8,216 bases of DNA, from the NCBI GenBank assembly GCA_030450655.1, contig JAKDIE010000046.1, forward strand, positions 1-8,216. The letters are read 5' to 3'. Below are positions 6,106 to 8,216 of this stretch, piece by piece. Within the stretch, counting starts at the first letter, position 1; each line of letters opens with the position of its first letter. This DNA comes from Ruaniaceae bacterium. Its GTDB lineage: Bacteria > Actinomycetota > Actinomycetes > Actinomycetales > Actinomycetaceae. The position numbers were made by a program, and so were the translations under genes. A model generated the notes under the pieces. That model made no database searches, was not told the DNA's origin, and saw only the letters and a program-made list of their open reading frames with translations.

Positions 6106-7391
6106 GCACGGCCACGATTGATTCGAAGAAGGGCATGGCGCGCGATGTGATCGCGACCCCGGTCGTCTGGAAGTTTGCCGTCCTCTACTCCGTCATCGCC
6201 GCTCTCGCAGCGGCGATGATGCTCAGCATCACGGCGGGGGCCACCACTCGGTTCCAGCTCTCCACACCGAACGACGCGTTCCAGATCCCGCTCTTCGAAG
6301 TGCCCGCCCGGCCCGTTGGCCTGGCGCTCGCCGCAGTTCTCATCGCCATGGCGGCACTCGCCCTCTGGTCCACGGCGAATCGCCGCACGCTCGGTGCCTG
6401 GTTCCCTGTGACCTTCGGATTGCTGTTCATTCTGGGTTTCCTACTGTTCGCGGGTGCCGGCACCGGACGCATGATCGCCCTGACCACGCTCATCGCGGGC
6501 GCCCTTGCGCTCTCGGTCCCGCTTATCTTCGGTGCGATGTGTGGGCTCGTTGGCGAACGCTCGGGCATCGTGAACATCGCGATTGAGGGCCAACTCCTCA
6601 TGGGAGCCTTCGCGGCCGCGATTGGCGCCACGGTAACAGGCAACCCGTTCGTTGGTCTGATCACCGCGGCGATCGGTGGCGGCTTGGTGGGTGCGTTACT
6701 CGTGTTCTTTGCTGTGAAGTATTGGGTGGACCAGATCATCATCGGCGTGGTTCTGAACGTGCTCGTGGTGGGCCTCACCGGGTTCTTCTACTCAACCGTG
6801 CTCACGGAGAATGCATCGGTCCTGAACCACCCAGATCGCCTGCCGGTGTGGTCGATTCCCGGTCTCAGCGCGATTCCCGTGATCGGCCCGGTGCTCTTTA
6901 GCCAGACGATTCTCGTGTACCTCATGTACGTGATCGTTGCAGGGCTCACCGTGTTCGTGTTCCGCTCGCGGTGGGGCCTGCGCATGCGCGCCGTGGGCGA
7001 GCACCCGAAGGCCGCGGATACCGTGGGAATCAACGTCAACCGCACCCGCGTCATCAACACGATCTTCGCCGGAATGATTGCCGGCCTCGGTGGAGCGTTC
7101 TTCACCGTGGGGACCGGGTTGGCGTTCGGCAAGGAGATGACGGCCGGTCTCGGCTACATCGCCCTCGCCGCCATGATCCTCGGAAACTGGAACCCGCTTG
7201 GCGCACTCGCCGCAGCCTTGCTGTTCGGCTTCTCGCGCAACCTCGCGAACATGCTCTCCGTGATCGGGACGCCCGTCCCGTCCGAGATCCTCCTCATGCT
7301 CCCGTATGTGGTGACGATCTTCGCCGTCGCAGGATTCGTGGGCAAGGTGAGACCACCCGCGTCCGAGAACATACCGTACATCAAGCAATGA
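6102..7391 (+). CDS. Nucleoside ABC transporter permease, second subunit (BPD_transp_2 family)
   Basis: This 429-residue membrane protein is the second half of the channel, similar to NupC/YufQ. After a short cytoplasmic N-terminus there is a membrane segment (about 22-44), a non-cytoplasmic loop, segments near 71-90 and 101-117, and then the conserved core. Core motifs are GERSGIVNIAIEGQLLMGAF (151-170), the WVDQIIIGVVLNVLVVG region (208-224), the ATPase-docking loop WGLRMRAVGEHPKAADTVGI (291-310), GNWNPLGALAAALLFG (361-376) and a C-terminal PYVVTIFAVAGFVGKVRPPA (401-420). It differs from the first permease by having extra N-terminal hydrophobic segments. The ATG overlaps the previous stop as ATGA, and its own stop overlaps the deaminase ATG the same way. 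Together with the ATPase this forms a complete transporter core. Confidence 0.94.
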   Translation: MSTATIDSKKGMARDVIATPVVWKFAVLYSVIAALAAAMMLSITAGATTRFQLSTPNDAFQIPLFEVPARPVGLALAAVLIAMAALALWSTANRRTLGAWFPVTFGLLFILGFLLFAGAGTGRMIALTTLIAGALALSVPLIFGAMCGLVGERSGIVNIAIEGQLLMGAFAAAIGATVTGNPFVGLITAAIGGGLVGALLVFFAVKYWVDQIIIGVVLNVLVVGLTGFFYSTVLTENASVLNHPDRLPVWSIPGLSAIPVIGPVLFSQTILVYLMYVIVAGLTVFVFRSRWGLRMRAVGEHPKAADTVGINVNRTRVINTIFAGMIAGLGGAFFTVGTGLAFGKEMTAGLGYIALAAMILGNWNPLGALAAALLFGFSRNLANMLSVIGTPVPSEILLMLPYVVTIFAVAGFVGKVRPPASENIPYIKQ

Positions 7392-7774
7392 GTACCTGGA
7401 CCGAACTGACTGCCGCCGCCATCGCGGCGATGGAACGCGCCTACGTGCCGTACTCGAAGTACCCCGTGGGGGCCGCCGCGCGGGTGGACGATGGCCGGAT
7501 CGTCACCGGCTGCAACGTGGAGAACGCCGCGTACGGCGTCACCCTCTGCGCCGAATGCGGTCTCGTCTCCGCACTCGTGAACTCGGGGGGCGGCCGCCTC
7601 GTGGAGTTCGCGTGCGTGGACAAGCACGGCGCCGCGCTGATGCCCTGCGGCCGCTGCCGCCAACTCCTCTGGGAGCACGGTGGCGCCGAGATGCGGATGA
7701 TGATGCCCGATGGCGAATGCACGCTCGCCGAGGTCCTGCCGCAAGCCTTCGGGCCAGAGAAGTTGGAAGAGTGA
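7388..7774 (+). CDS. cdd: Cytidine deaminase
   Basis: This 128-residue zinc enzyme converts cytidine and deoxycytidine to uridine and deoxyuridine; the length fits the homotetrameric class. Visible features are YVPYSKYPVGAA (19-30), the substrate-binding NVEN (43-46, with N43 and E45), CAE (54-56, zinc ligand C54 and catalytic proton-shuttling E56) and PCGRCRQ (86-92, zinc ligands C87 and C90). The residue after CAE is C57, where the Bacillus enzyme has arginine; I recall the same CAEC in the Mycobacterium tuberculosis enzyme. The ATG at 7388 overlaps the permease stop as ATGA. There is no good Shine-Dalgarno sequence upstream, so translation probably depends on ribosomes finishing the permease gene. 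The frame is open far upstream, but that part lies inside the permease gene. It acts on nucleosides delivered by the transporter, one step before the phosphorylase. Confidence 0.96.
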   Translation: MSTWTELTAAAIAAMERAYVPYSKYPVGAAARVDDGRIVTGCNVENAAYGVTLCAECGLVSALVNSGGGRLVEFACVDKHGAALMPCGRCRQLLWEHGGAEMRMMMPDGECTLAEVLPQAFGPEKLEE

Positions 7775-8216
7775 TGGAGCCGTTCGACGCCGTTGACGTG
7801 ATCCGGGCGAAGCGGGATCGCCACGAACTGAGCAACGAGCAGATCGACTGGGTGATCGACGCGTACACGCGCGGGGCCGTGGGCGAGGAGCAGATGGCCG
7901 CGCTCGCCATGGCCATCTTCCTCAACGGGATGGAGCGGCGCGAGATCGCGCGCTGGACCGGCGCCATGATCGCCTCGGGTGAGCGGATGGACTTCTCCGC
8001 ACTCGGCAAGCCCACCTCCGATAAGCACTCCACAGGGGGAGTGGGTGACAAGATCACGCTCCCGCTGGCTCCGCTGGTGGCGTGCTTCGGCGTGGCCGTG
8101 CCGCAGCTTTCCGGCCGCGGGCTCGGACACACGGGAGGCACACTCGACAAGCTCGAGGCGATCCCCGGCTGGCGCGCGGCCCTCACCAACCAGGAGATCA
8201 TGCGGCAGCTCGCCGA
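7774..8216 (+). CDS. deoA: Thymidine / pyrimidine-nucleoside phosphorylase, 5' part (3' end outside window)
   Basis: This enzyme splits thymidine, deoxyuridine or related pyrimidine nucleosides with phosphate into base and (deoxy)ribose-1-phosphate. The frame is open from ATG 7774 to the window end, giving 147 residues of an expected 430 or so. The N-terminal helical domain is followed by KHSTGGVGDK (84-93) and the family signature SGRGLGHTGGTLDKLE (113-128). Numbering matches E. coli DeoA, so K84, S86, S113 and T123 fall on its phosphate-binding residues and H85 on its active-site histidine; T95 replaces a serine. The uracil/thymine-recognition residues lie beyond the window, so thymidine phosphorylase cannot be separated from the broader pyrimidine enzyme. 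The start overlaps the cdd stop as TGATG. An in-frame GTG directly before it (7771) is an alternative start adding one residue. Only a weak GGAAGAG or AGAGAAG site precedes it. Confidence 0.95.
   Translation, partial: MEPFDAVDVIRAKRDRHELSNEQIDWVIDAYTRGAVGEEQMAALAMAIFLNGMERREIARWTGAMIASGERMDFSALGKPTSDKHSTGGVGDKITLPLAPLVACFGVAVPQLSGRGLGHTGGTLDKLEAIPGWRAALTNQEIMRQLA

Noticed and set aside
6971..7387. Upstream extension of the cytidine deaminase frame
   Set aside because: The translation is Arg-rich and overlaps the second permease gene; the deaminase family begins at residue MSTWTEL, and 128 residues is the normal length.
1..8216. CRISPR arrays, insertion sequences, tRNA genes, riboswitches or defence genes
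   Set aside because: No tandem repeat-spacer pattern, transposase, terminal repeats or RNA-gene sequence was seen; almost the whole window is filled by recognised metabolic and transport genes.

Overview
The window reads as a piece of a high-GC Gram-positive (actinobacterial) chromosome. By eye it is about two-thirds G+C, with strong G/C preference at third codon positions, GTG starts and dense packing on one strand. The cytidine deaminase and the amidohydrolase carry motifs I associate with actinobacterial members of their families. I cannot name the genus; a relative of the Micrococcales or Actinomycetales would fit. I see no mobile element, CRISPR array, tRNA or rRNA.

All eight genes lie on the + strand. 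The 3' part of a mannose-1-phosphate guanylyltransferase gene (1-827) overlaps by 4 bases an M20-family amidohydrolase gene (824-2017). A 105-base gap (2018-2122), the only real leader region, holds a weak promoter candidate and short repeats. After it comes a nucleoside uptake and breakdown operon: a BMP-family substrate-binding lipoprotein (2123-3232), a strong 14-bp hairpin (3264-3296), a double-domain ABC ATPase (3314-4882), two permeases of the BPD_transp_2 family (4879-6105 and 6102-7391), a cytidine deaminase (7388-7774) and the first 147 codons of thymidine/pyrimidine-nucleoside phosphorylase (7774 to the window end). From the ATPase onward every junction is an ATGA, GTGA or TGATG overlap, so the genes are very probably co-transcribed and translationally coupled.

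As a system, the lipoprotein captures a nucleoside outside the cell and the ATPase with the two permeases imports it. Cytidine deaminase turns cytidine or deoxycytidine into uridine or deoxyuridine. The phosphorylase splits the pyrimidine nucleoside into base and (deoxy)ribose-1-phosphate. This is a recognisable pyrimidine-nucleoside salvage locus rather than a new system. The less explained points are the conserved-looking but functionally unclear M20 amidohydrolase next to it, the hairpin separating the binding protein from the rest of the transporter, and the split between one canonical and one degenerate ATP site in the ATPase.
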